Assembly (NCBI RefSeq): GCF_006439395.2
Contig: NZ_CP083950.1
Coordinates: 3,596,001 to 3,660,000, forward strand
Direction of reading: 5' to 3'
Source: Mesorhizobium sp. B4-1-4
GTDB taxonomy: Bacteria > Pseudomonadota > Alphaproteobacteria > Rhizobiales > Rhizobiaceae
Length of the DNA: 64,000 bases
Made by a program: the position numbers and the translations under genes. The notes beneath the pieces were generated by a model that was not told the DNA's origin, made no database searches, and worked only from the letters and a program-made list of their open reading frames with translations. Positions 35,402-42,570 of the stretch are shown here, one piece after another. Each line of letters starts with the position of its first letter. Position 1 is the first letter of the stretch.

Positions 35402-35848
35402 TCAGCACGGCCCGCCGCCAACGATGCGGTAGTCCGCGGCGCGGGCTTCGCAGGCGTTGGGGAAGGTGCGCGTCTCGCCACGCCGACGGGCCCAGACGGG
35501 CGCGTATTCACGAGTACAGAAGGTCTGCTCTTCGCCACCACCACCGCCTTCGCGGCAGGGGCCGTCGCGCACGATGCGATAGCCGGCGCGGTCGGCAAGG
35601 CAGGCATTGGCGAAGGTCTGGCGGTCGCCGCCGCGCCGGGCGCAGACCGGCTCGTACTGCTTGGTGCAGAATTGCGGTTCGGGACGTGGCGGGCGGGGTA
35701 GAAGATCTCCCTGGCCCATGCGTGACTGCGGCTGTGGGCCGATGACCCGCCCGGCGACGAGGCCTATCTGCGGCCCGTCGACGCTCAAATCGGTCGATTC
35801 TTGCGTCGGGATGCGCTCATAATGGCGGCCCGCGGCGCTATCTTGCAA
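35402..35848 (-). CDS. Protein with two Kazal-like domains
   Basis: 148 residues as called. Two ~40-residue Kazal-like modules are visible: FCTKQYEPVCARRGGDRQTF to VRDGPC, and FCTREYAPVWARRRGETRTF to VGGGPC. Kazal modules are disulphide-bonded and usually secreted, some inhibiting serine proteases. In the second module the Cys of the PVCA motif is Trp. No signal peptide is visible in this or the other frames just upstream, so the N-terminus may have been lost. Confidence 0.7.
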   Translation of the reverse strand: MQDSAAGRHYERIPTQESTDLSVDGPQIGLVAGRVIGPQPQSRMGQGDLLPRPPRPEPQFCTKQYEPVCARRGGDRQTFANACLADRAGYRIVRDGPCREGGGGGEEQTFCTREYAPVWARRRGETRTFPNACEARAADYRIVGGGPC

Positions 35849-36079
35849 CCTTCACGTTTCCATGCGATAAATTCCGTGTTCGGGCATTTGCGACCCGGAG
35901 AGCGGAACGTTTTGGACGACCTTTCCCCGATACTGTGAATCTCTGACGGCCCCGTTTTTCGGCGGGGGGTTTTGACAATGCGCCAATGCATGACTGCCGA
36001 AGCAACCACCGGGAACTGCCCTCGACGCCAGGTGGCGGGCAGGACCACCAAAGACTGAACGGGTGAAGGAGTTTCCCCA

Positions 36080-36292
36080 ATGGCCCAGACCGGCACCGTT
36101 AAATTCTTCAACGCGACCAAAGGCTTCGGTTTCATCACGCCCGATGGCGGCGCCAAGGACGTGTTCGTCCACATTTCCGCGATCGAGGCATCGGGCCTGC
36201 GCACGCTCGTTGACGGCCAGAAGGTTACCTTCGACGTCGAGCCGGACCGCATGGGCAAGGGCCCGAAGGCGGTCAATCTCCGCGCGGCCTGA
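36080..36292 (+). CDS. Cold-shock domain protein
   Basis: 70-residue CspA-type OB-fold RNA chaperone. [21 protein letters not shown] is RNP1 and [14 protein letters not shown] is RNP2. GAAGGAG lies ten bases before ATG 36080, and the ~230-base upstream region (35849-36079) has no gene and could form a structured 5' leader like those of other cold-shock genes. A near-identical paralogue follows at 36616. Confidence 0.95.
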   Translation: MAQTGTVKFFNATKGFGFITPDGGAKDVFVHISAIEASGLRTLVDGQKVTFDVEPDRMGKGPKAVNLRAA

Positions 36293-36377
36293 ACCATCGG
36301 GACGCCGCCCGCTCTTGATGGCGGGCGAATGAGGGGGCGGAGCTTGCCCAGCCTCTGGGCACGCAGACAGATTTTTG

Positions 36378-36408
36378 AAGGCGCGGCGTTTTTTGTCGCG
36401 CCTTTTTC
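36378..36408 (+). terminator. Rho-independent terminator
   Basis: GGCGCG ... CGCGCC stem (36380-36385, 36397-36402) followed by five T, 85 bases past the first cold-shock gene. Confidence 0.75.
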
Positions 36409-36430
36409 ATGTCCGCAGGACAGCATAAAA

Positions 36431-36473
36431 GCATGTCGCCCAAAACGGTTCCGGTTTTGGGTCAACGACATGC
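36431..36473. repeat. Short palindromic intergenic repeat (family C-like, copy 2)
   Basis: GCATGTCGCCCAAAA and TTTTGGGTCAACGACATGC arms, matching 2675-2718. A further hairpin, GACTTAAAGCG / CGCTTTAAGTC, follows at 36484-36512, before the second cold-shock gene. Confidence 0.7.
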
Positions 36474-36615
36474 GTCATAACAAGGACTTAAAGCGTAACG
36501 CGCTTTAAGTCTCCGCAAAACTTTCTCTTGCCGATGACGCTAAAATAAAGGACAAATTTCCTCTCGGGCATTTGCCGGCCCGAGACTGGAGTTTATGGGA
36601 TCAAAGGAGCTTCCC

Positions 36616-36828
36616 ATGCCGCAGACCGGCACCGTCAAATTCTTCAACCATGCCAAAGGCTTCGGCTTCATCACGCCGGACGATGGCGCGAAGGATGTCT
36701 TCGTCCATATTTCGGCCGTGCAGGCGTCGGGTCTTCCCGGTCTCGAAGATGGGCAGAAAGTGACATTCGACACCGAGCCGGATAAACGCGGCAAGGGTCC
36801 GAAGGCCGTCAACCTGTCGATCGGCTGA
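36616..36828 (+). CDS. Cold-shock domain protein (paralogue)
   Basis: 70 residues, about 80% like the protein at 36080 ([40 protein letters not shown]). AAAGGAG lies eight bases before ATG 36616; an in-frame ATG at 36595 is ignored because it precedes that site. The tandem pair suggests duplication, each copy with its own leader and terminator. Confidence 0.95.
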   Translation: MPQTGTVKFFNHAKGFGFITPDDGAKDVFVHISAVQASGLPGLEDGQKVTFDTEPDKRGKGPKAVNLSIG

Positions 36829-37015
36829 GCCGGCTTCAGGCCGAACGCTCCGGCAGGCCAGGTCCGCTCCCCAGAGCGTGCGTTTTTTGATGCTTGTGGC
36901 AGCGCGGCACATAAAATCCGTTCAGCCCCCGTTCAGCCACGGTCTCATATTAATCTTTCGTAAAGCCGGACCGCATTCCCGAAAAATCATACGGGCTGGC
37001 ACGAAGGAGATCGAC

Positions 37016-37447
37016 ATGAACCGAATTTTCAAGACAGCCGTGCTGTCTGCCGCCGTGGCCGCCACGATGCTTGTGGCCCTGCCCGCGGCCAACGCCGATG
37101 ACTGGCATCGTTGGCATCATCACGGTCACGGCCATGGCGACGCCGTCGCAGCCGGCGTCCTCGGCCTCGCCGCCGGCGCGCTGATCGGCGGTGCATTGGC
37201 CAACCAGCAACCGCCGCCGCCAGACTATTACGATGACGGTTACTATTACGATCGTGACGTGAGCGTGCGCCCGGCCCCTGTCCGCCGCTACTACGCGGAG
37301 CCTCGGGTGGTGTACGCCGACCGTTATGCCGAACCGTGGACGCGCGACTGGTACGAGTATTGCTCGGACCGTTACCGCACCTTCAATTCCCGCACCGGCA
37401 CCTTCACCGGCAATGACGGCGAACAGCATTTCTGCACGGCCAACTGA
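37016..37447 (+). CDS. BA14K-family exported protein
   Basis: 143 residues. Signal peptide to about residue 27 (ATMLVALPAANA-D), a His/Gly-rich stretch (HRWHHHGHGHGD), a Gly-rich hydrophobic segment (AAGVLGLAAGALIGGALA), a Tyr/Asp-rich region and the C-terminal BA14K motif (WYEYCSDRYRTFNSRTGTFTG). Named after a Brucella antigen with lectin-like activity; found across Rhizobiales at the surface. ACGAAGGAGA precedes the ATG. Confidence 0.92.
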   Translation: MNRIFKTAVLSAAVAATMLVALPAANADDWHRWHHHGHGHGDAVAAGVLGLAAGALIGGALANQQPPPPDYYDDGYYYDRDVSVRPAPVRRYYAEPRVVYADRYAEPWTRDWYEYCSDRYRTFNSRTGTFTGNDGEQHFCTAN

Positions 37448-37468
37448 GGCTTCCCTGCCCCAAAACAG

Positions 37469-37500
37469 AAAGCGCTGACCGCGAGGTCGGCGCTTTTTGT
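37469..37500 (+). terminator. Rho-independent terminator of BA14K gene
   Basis: AGCGCTGACC / GGTCGGCGCT stem with four-base loop GCGA and a run of five T, 22 bases after the stop codon. Confidence 0.85.
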
Positions 37501-37544
37501 TTGGGCTCTAGGATTTTGAGGGCAATCTGCGGCTGCAAAAGTCA

Positions 37545-37782
37545 GCGCCGCCCCTCATCCGCCTGCCGGCACCTTCTCCCGTACAGGGACGGGGAGAAGA
37601 GAACTGGCCGCAATGCTGGCGCTGGTACTGCGACGCTGGAGATTGTCGAAATCCTCTGTACAGGCTGTCTTTCTCCCCGTCCGTATACGGGGAGTTGAGA
37701 AGTGGTCCGCACAGCGGACGAAAAGCCAATTGCTTGGTTTTTCGGATGACGAACGTCCGGCAGGACAATGAGGGGCGGCGCC
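37545..37782. repeat. Mosaic palindromic repeat element, copy 3
   Basis: Complete copy: outer inverted ends (GCGCCGCCCCTCATCC; AATGAGGGGCGGCGCC), one degraded inner palindrome near 37573-37600 and one CTCCCCGTCCGTATACGGGGAG near 37673-37694, then a ~90-base arm nearly identical to 29355-29453. It lies between BA14K and the IS630 element. Confidence 0.8.
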
Positions 37783-37853
37783 AGCTTTCGGAAACGGTCT
37801 GGTCAAGTTGTTCGGGATCGTCTGAATCTCTACCGAATTAGAGCGTCGGGCGA

Positions 37854-38474
37854 TTAACATGCAACGTAGCCTGCCTGTTTGAGATAGTTCCAGCATTCGG
37901 TTGGATCGAACATGGCGCAGATGTTTCCGACGGCGCGGACAAGATCGTCGTAGGTGCGCGCTTTGGCCTTTCGCAACAGGGTTTTGAGCTTTGCGAAGGC
38001 CATCTCGATCGGGTTGAGGTCCGGCGAATATTTGGGCAGGAAGAGGAACCTGGCGCCGCGCTGTTTGAGTGCCTCTGCGGCGCGCGGACTTTTGTGGACA
38101 TTGAGATTGTCCAGAATAACGATGTCGCCGCGCCCGAGAGCCGGTGCGAGCTGGGTTTCGACATAGGCATCGAACGCCGCACCGTCGATGGCTCCCTCGA
38201 TGATCCAGGGGGCCACCAGTTCATGGCAACGCAGGCCGGCGATGAAGGTCTGGGTATGCCATTTGCCGAAGGGCGCATCGGCGAGGAGCCTCTTGCCGCG
38301 CAGGCTGCGCCCGCGCAATGGGGTCATGTTGGTCTTCACGCTCGTTTCGTCGATGAAGACGATCCGCGCCGGCACGGCGCGCATCAGAGGCTGATGATGG
38401 TCGCGCCACTCACGCCGCGCCGCTCTCACGTCGGGCCGTTCTTGCTCCGACGCCAGCAGGGCTTTTTTTATACG
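37854..38474 (-). CDS. IS630 transposase, C-terminal DDE part
   Basis: Catalytic half of an IS630/Tc1-mariner transposase. RIVFIDETSVKTNMTPLRGR holds the first Asp, DIVILDNLNVHKS the second and LPKYSPDLNPIEMAFAKLK the third (DDE, with the typical PYSPDLNPIE context). It has no start codon of its own at this position. It is joined to the upstream helix-turn-helix ORF by a frameshift in the run of seven A (38463-38469 on the minus strand). Confidence 0.88.
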   Translation of the reverse strand, partial: RIKKALLASEQERPDVRAARREWRDHHQPLMRAVPARIVFIDETSVKTNMTPLRGRSLRGKRLLADAPFGKWHTQTFIAGLRCHELVAPWIIEGAIDGAAFDAYVETQLAPALGRGDIVILDNLNVHKSPRAAEALKQRGARFLFLPKYSPDLNPIEMAFAKLKTLLRKAKARTYDDLVRAVGNICAMFDPTECWNYLKQAGYVAC

Positions 38475-38826
38475 TAAACCCCTCCCGGCACAGCAACTTC
38501 GACAGGTTCGACGGGTCCGCCCTGACGCCGTGCTCGTCTTCAAGCCACGCGCCAAGCTCAGGCATCGTGATGTCCGGCCTGGCCATCACTTTGTCGACAA
38601 TGGCCTGACGATACGGGCCGAGTTTGCCAGACCCGGCAGGACGCCCCTGACGGGCCGGTTCGACGGAACCAGTCGCCGCATAGCGTGCCTGAACGCGTAC
38701 CGCCGTCGAAGGCGCCACCTCAAACTGCGCCGCAACTGCCCGCCGCGACTTGCCCTCGGCAATGCCGCGAACAAGTCGAAGCCTCAAATCCTGCGAAACC
38801 GCTTTGCCCATGGTGCACCTCCGCAT
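38410..38826 (-). CDS. IS630 transposase, N-terminal DNA-binding part
   Basis: 138 residues, of which the first ~118 are the paired helix-turn-helix of IS630 transposases (SRRAVAAQFEVAPSTAVRVQ, then MPELGAWLEDEHGVRADPSN). The frame is followed up to GFTYKK and then runs off into unrelated sequence. With six A instead of seven, GFTYKK would continue directly into ALLASEQERPDVR, giving a single ~325-residue protein. Confidence 0.85.
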   Translation of the reverse strand: MRRCTMGKAVSQDLRLRLVRGIAEGKSRRAVAAQFEVAPSTAVRVQARYAATGSVEPARQGRPAGSGKLGPYRQAIVDKVMARPDITMPELGAWLEDEHGVRADPSNLSKLLCREGFTYKKSPAGVGARTARRESGAA

Positions 38827-38889
38827 CCATAGGAATCAGACTTCAGTCGAAAAGGGAATCCCAACGATTCACCCTATTCGCCTGACGCT

Positions 38890-39528
38890 CTAGACCAAAA
38901 ACGGATTGGTCCGCCGCTCCTCGCCGAAGCGGCCGCCCGGCCCATGGCCGCAGATGAAACCGATATCGTCGCCGAGCGGCAGAAGCTTGTCCTTTATCGA
39001 AGCGATCAGCGCCGCATGGTCGCCACCCGGCAGGTCGGTGCGGCCGACCGAGCCGCGAAACAGCACGTCACCGACATGGGCGAATTTGGCCGCCCGGTTG
39101 TAATAGACGACATGGCCCGGCGCATGGCCGGGGCAATGCAGCACCTCGAAGAGATGCGAGCCGAACGACACCGTCTCCCCCTCGGTCAGGAACCGGTCTG
39201 GCACGCAATTGCGCGAACCGGCGATACCGTAGCGCCTGCCCTGGTTTTCCAGATTGTCGAGCAGGGGTTTGTCGGCCTCGTGCGGGCCGATGATCTCGAT
39301 GCCCAGCGCCGCCTTGAGCTCCATCGCACCGCCGGCATGATCGATGTGACCATGCGTGATCCAGATGGCTCCGGCCGTGATCGCATTGTCCTTCAACACG
39401 CCCAACACCTTATCGATGTCGCCGCCCGGATCGACGATGACGCCGTGCTTGTCGTCCATGTCGAACAGGATGGTGCAGTTCTGCTGGAACGGTGTGACCG
39501 GTACGATGCCGGCGTTGAGCTGACCCAT
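38890..39528 (-). CDS. Metallo-beta-lactamase-fold hydrolase (glyoxalase II-like)
   Basis: 212 residues with the zinc motif THGHIDHAGG, then HCPGHAPGHVVYY, GDVLFRGSVGRTDLPGGDH and a final GHGPGGRFGEERRTNPFLV. This is the YcbL/GloB-like subgroup that hydrolyses thioesters such as S-lactoylglutathione. Its stop codon is TAG, where TA is the IS630 target and G the first base of the element. Without the IS the same frame would end in TAA. Confidence 0.92.
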   Translation of the reverse strand: MGQLNAGIVPVTPFQQNCTILFDMDDKHGVIVDPGGDIDKVLGVLKDNAITAGAIWITHGHIDHAGGAMELKAALGIEIIGPHEADKPLLDNLENQGRRYGIAGSRNCVPDRFLTEGETVSFGSHLFEVLHCPGHAPGHVVYYNRAAKFAHVGDVLFRGSVGRTDLPGGDHAALIASIKDKLLPLGDDIGFICGHGPGGRFGEERRTNPFLV

Positions 39529-39619
39529 GATCGTCCTTTCGATGTCAAAGCGGTCATGTAGAGGCGCCGGTGAAAGGCGTCCACCCCTCGAAAGACGAAC
39601 AGTCAGTCGCCTTAAAACA

Positions 39620-39646
39620 GAATGGGCGGCCGGAGCCGCCCATTTG
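39620..39646 (-). terminator. Hairpin after Gly-rich membrane protein
   Basis: TGGGCGGC / GCCGCCCA stem (39624-39643) with a four-base loop. On the minus strand it is followed by a T-rich stretch, so it probably ends the 39667-39984 transcript. Confidence 0.6.
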
Positions 39647-39666
39647 AAACCTTAGACAGAAATCGC

Positions 39667-39984
39667 CTACTTCTTCATGGCACCCATGACCGCGCCGACG
39701 ATGGCGGTCAGGATCGCGCCGCCGCCGGCGCCGCCGACGATATTGTTCAGGTTCAGTGCGCTGCCGAGACTGCTCGTCGCCGCCGCGGCTGCGTCCGGAG
39801 TGATCGTGCCGCCGCCGAGCAGGCTGCCAAGGATCGCCGCGCCGCCGACGCCGCCAACGGCTCCCGCCAGGATTTTGGGAAGCTGTCCCATCGCCGCCGT
39901 CTTGATCGCCGCGCCGACCGCCTGACCACCGATGATGCCTGTAATGATCTGAATAATGATCGGAAGAAGCGTGTTCATGTCCAT
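39667..39984 (-). CDS. Small Gly/Ala-rich hydrophobic protein, unknown
   Basis: 105 residues, nearly all hydrophobic with glycine-zipper spacing: LLPIIIQIITGIIGGQAVGAA, LAGAVGGVGGAAILGSLLGGG, IVGGAGGGAILTAIVGAVMGAMKK. No signal peptidase site. GGAGGGA precedes ATG 39984. Such sequences occur in small membrane proteins, holin-like proteins and some bacteriocins, but nothing here decides between them. I do not recognise the family. Confidence 0.6.
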   Translation of the reverse strand: MDMNTLLPIIIQIITGIIGGQAVGAAIKTAAMGQLPKILAGAVGGVGGAAILGSLLGGGTITPDAAAAATSSLGSALNLNNIVGGAGGGAILTAIVGAVMGAMKK

Positions 39985-40072
39985 ATTGCCAGTCCCTCCA
40001 TAGCTGCCAGCCTTCCGGGCCGACGCCATCATGAGACGCCGAATTGAATGAAAGTCAAATGCACAAACGCTG

Positions 40073-40102
40073 AAATAAAAGGGGCGGTTCGAAAACCGCC
40101 CC
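40073..40102 (-). terminator. Rho-independent terminator of ilvE
   Basis: On the minus strand GGGGCGGTT / AACCGCCCC stem with loop TTCG-like, followed by TTTTATTTC. Confidence 0.8.
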
Positions 40103-40129
40103 TACTTGCGCGAAAAGCTGTGACTTTCG

Positions 40130-41023
40130 TTATTCTGCGGCGATCGCATGCATGGGCTGAACGGCCACAGAATAGTCGTTCATAAGGTTCTTGGCGATCT
40201 CGCCGACCTCGAATCGGTAGGGGCCGATCTCCGAGACCGGCGTGACCTCCGCCGCGGTTCCGGTCAGGAAGCATTGCTCGAAGCCTTCGAGTTCCTCCGG
40301 CATGATGACGCGTTCGATGACCTCCAGGCCGCGATCCCTGGCCAGGCCAATGACCGTGCGGCGGGTGATGCCGTCGAGGAAGCAGTCGGGCTTCGGGGTG
40401 TGGATTTTGCCGTCCTTGACGAAGAAGATGTTGGCGCCGGTCGCTTCGGCGACCTGGCCGCGCCAGTCGAGCATCATGGCGTCTGCATATCCTTTGGCCT
40501 CGGCGGCGTGCTTGGACATGGTGCAGATCATGTAGAGGCCGGCGGCCTTCGACTTGGACGGCGCCGTGCGCGGGTCGGGCCGGCGCCATTCCGCCACGTC
40601 GAGCCGAATGCCCTTCAGCTTCTGCGCCGGATCGAAATAGCTCGGCCACTGCCAGATGGCGATGGCCACATTGATGCGGTTGTTCTGCGCCGAAACACCC
40701 ATCTGCTCGCTGCCGCGCCAGGCGATCGGCCTGACATAGGCATCCTGGAAACCCTGCTTCTTCAACAGTTTGGTCGAAGCATCATTGAGCTCGGCCACCG
40801 AATAGGGGATCTTGAAGCCGAGCAGGCGCGCCGATTCATGCAGACGCTCGGTGTGCTCGTTGAGCTTGAAGATCACGCCGCCATAGGCGCGTTCGCCCTC
40901 AAACACCGCGCTGGCGTAATGCAGGCCATGGGTCAGCACATGAATCTTGGCGTCGCCCCATGGAACGAACTCGCCGTTCATCCAGATGAAGCCGTCCAGT
41001 TGATCGAAGGGAACGGATGCCAT
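40130..41023 (-). CDS. ilvE: Branched-chain amino acid aminotransferase
   Basis: 297-residue fold-type IV PLP enzyme that makes or degrades Leu, Ile and Val by transamination with glutamate/2-oxoglutarate. Lys159 in PSKSKAAGLYM matches the PLP lysine of E. coli IlvE. GYADAMMLDWRGQVAEATGANIFFV is the family signature, and MNGEFVPWGDAKIHVLTHGLHYASAVFEG the N-terminal one. It diverges from the MarR-type regulator at 41285. Confidence 0.95.
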   Translation of the reverse strand: MASVPFDQLDGFIWMNGEFVPWGDAKIHVLTHGLHYASAVFEGERAYGGVIFKLNEHTERLHESARLLGFKIPYSVAELNDASTKLLKKQGFQDAYVRPIAWRGSEQMGVSAQNNRINVAIAIWQWPSYFDPAQKLKGIRLDVAEWRRPDPRTAPSKSKAAGLYMICTMSKHAAEAKGYADAMMLDWRGQVAEATGANIFFVKDGKIHTPKPDCFLDGITRRTVIGLARDRGLEVIERVIMPEELEGFEQCFLTGTAAEVTPVSEIGPYRFEVGEIAKNLMNDYSVAVQPMHAIAAE

Positions 41024-41238
41024 GGTAACCTCCCGCGGGCGCCGGCCCGCATATCTTCAGTGTCGTTGCGTGTTCTTTTTGGCCGCGCCGTGAGATTGGA
41101 GACGCCAGCCGGTGTCTCGAAGCGTAAGCGGATAATCGCGCTCTGGCAAACTCAGGAAATTCCGGAAAAACCCGCCCGTCTTGCCTTTTTGTTCGCAATC
41201 CGCCCAAAAGCTTGTCAAAAATTATCATTGCAGGGAAA

Positions 41239-41261
41239 TTACGTCAATAGTACTGACATAA
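41239..41261. promoter_or_regulatory. 23-base palindrome upstream of MarR-type gene
   Basis: Near-perfect inverted repeat centred on G41250: TTACGTCAATA at left and TACTGACATAA at right (two pair mismatches). It lies 24 bases before ATG 41285 and in the divergent gap with ilvE. The size and symmetry fit a MarR-dimer operator. Confidence 0.65.
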
Positions 41262-41284
41262 TCTCCTGTTCCCATGGAGAAATG

Positions 41285-41818
41285 ATGACGGACCGAAGCC
41301 ACGCAGCTGGAAAACCGATCAGGACCGCAATGTCAGTCGAGGACGGCATCGACTTCGCCATCATCGAGCTGTTCTTCTTCGCTTATCGCGACTTCACTTC
41401 CGATCCCGATCAGATCCTGGCCGATTATGGCTTCGGCCGCGCTCATCACCGTGTGCTGCATTTCGTCAACCGGCGGCCAGGCCTGACGGTCGCCGAACTG
41501 CTTGACGTGCTGAAGATCACCAAACAGAGCCTGGCGCGCGTGCTCAAGCAACTGATCGACACCGACCATGTCGTGCAGTTGCAAGGTCCGCGGGACCGCC
41601 GCCAGCGTGAGCTCTATCCGACGGCCAAGGGCCGTGCGCTGGCGCTGGCGCTGGCGCGGCCACAGTCGCGCCGCATCCGTGCTGCATTGGAAGATTCCGG
41701 CGCCACCGAACGGGCCTTGGTGGAACGCTTCCTCGAAGCGATGGTCAATCCGGAACTGAGAGCTCAGATCGACGTTGGGTCCGCAAAAATGTCAGGAAAA
41801 AGCCATGGAGAGCACTGA
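41285..41818 (+). CDS. MarR-family regulator (PetP-like)
   Basis: About 177 residues. The winged-helix core is YGFGRAHHRVLHFVNRRPGL, TVAELLDVLKITKQSLARVLKQLIDTDHVV and RDRRQRELYPTAKGRAL. First gene of an operon with an OmpR-type response regulator, whose start overlaps its end, and a histidine kinase. This order resembles the petP-petR region of Rhodobacter; equivalence is inferred. ATG 41282 and 41332 are alternative starts. The palindrome at 41239-41261 suggests autoregulation. Confidence 0.85.
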   Translation: MTDRSHAAGKPIRTAMSVEDGIDFAIIELFFFAYRDFTSDPDQILADYGFGRAHHRVLHFVNRRPGLTVAELLDVLKITKQSLARVLKQLIDTDHVVQLQGPRDRRQRELYPTAKGRALALALARPQSRRIRAALEDSGATERALVERFLEAMVNPELRAQIDVGSAKMSGKSHGEH

Positions 41819-42524
41819 GAGGGTCGACCAGGCGACCGCACCGGATGACGACGCGCCGCATTTGCTCGTGGTCGACGACGACACCCGCATCCGCAATCTT
41901 CTCAAGCAATATCTGACCGAAAACGGTTTCCGCGTCACCGTCGCCGGCAATGCCGGTGAGGCCCGCCGCAAGCTCGCCGGCCTCGACTTCGACCTGCTCG
42001 TGCTCGATGTCATGATGCCGGGCGAAAGCGGCGTCGATCTGACCAAGGCGCTGCGTGCCGAAAAGAACGTGCCGATCCTGATGCTGACGGCGTTGTCGGA
42101 AACCGACAGCCGCATCTCGGGGCTCGAGGCCGGCGCCGACGATTATCTGCCAAAACCCTTCGATCCGCGCGAGCTGATCCTGCGCATCAACAACATCCTG
42201 CGCCGCGGCGGCCCGACGGCGACGCCAAAGGTCGAACAGCTGGTCTTCGGCCCCTACACCTTCCAGATCGCCAGGCGCGAACTGAAGCGCGGCGGCGAGG
42301 CGCTGAAGCTGACCGACCGTGAGCAGGAGATCCTGGCGATCTTTGCCGCGCGCGCCGGCGAAACCATCCCGCGCCACGAACTCGTCGGCGACGATTCGGA
42401 GGTCGGCGAGCGCACCATCGACGTTCAGATCAACCGGCTGCGCCGCAAGATCGAGCGTGATCCCTCCAATCCGGTCTGGCTGCAGACCGTGCGCGGTATT
42501 GGGTATCGGCTCAGCGTGGAATAG
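41805..42524 (+). CDS. OmpR/PhoB-type response regulator (PetR-like)
   Basis: 239 residues. Receiver domain: LLVVDDDTRIRNLL acidic pocket, phosphoacceptor Asp68 in LLVLDVMMPGESG, Thr in LMLTALSE, Lys in YLPKPFDP. Winged-helix effector: LKLTDREQEILAIFAARAG, TIDVQINRLRRKIERDPSNP, LQTVRGIGYRL. The start overlaps the MarR stop by 14 bases, so the two are translationally linked. The cognate kinase follows after 46 bases. Confidence 0.93.
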   Translation: MESTERVDQATAPDDDAPHLLVVDDDTRIRNLLKQYLTENGFRVTVAGNAGEARRKLAGLDFDLLVLDVMMPGESGVDLTKALRAEKNVPILMLTALSETDSRISGLEAGADDYLPKPFDPRELILRINNILRRGGPTATPKVEQLVFGPYTFQIARRELKRGGEALKLTDREQEILAIFAARAGETIPRHELVGDDSEVGERTIDVQINRLRRKIERDPSNPVWLQTVRGIGYRLSVE

Positions 42525-42570
42525 AATACCGGCCGCGGCCACAATGGCCGCCGACGGATGAAACGGGCCA

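Larger units (their letters stand above)
37841..38890 (-). mobile_element. IS630-family insertion sequence
   Basis: Inverted ends GAGCGTCGGGCGATTA (37841-37856) and TATTCGCCTGACGCTC (38875-38890), two mismatches. TA dinucleotides flank both sides (37839-37840, 38891-38892), the family's target duplication. It contains a transposase split into two frames at an A7 run. Confidence 0.9.
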
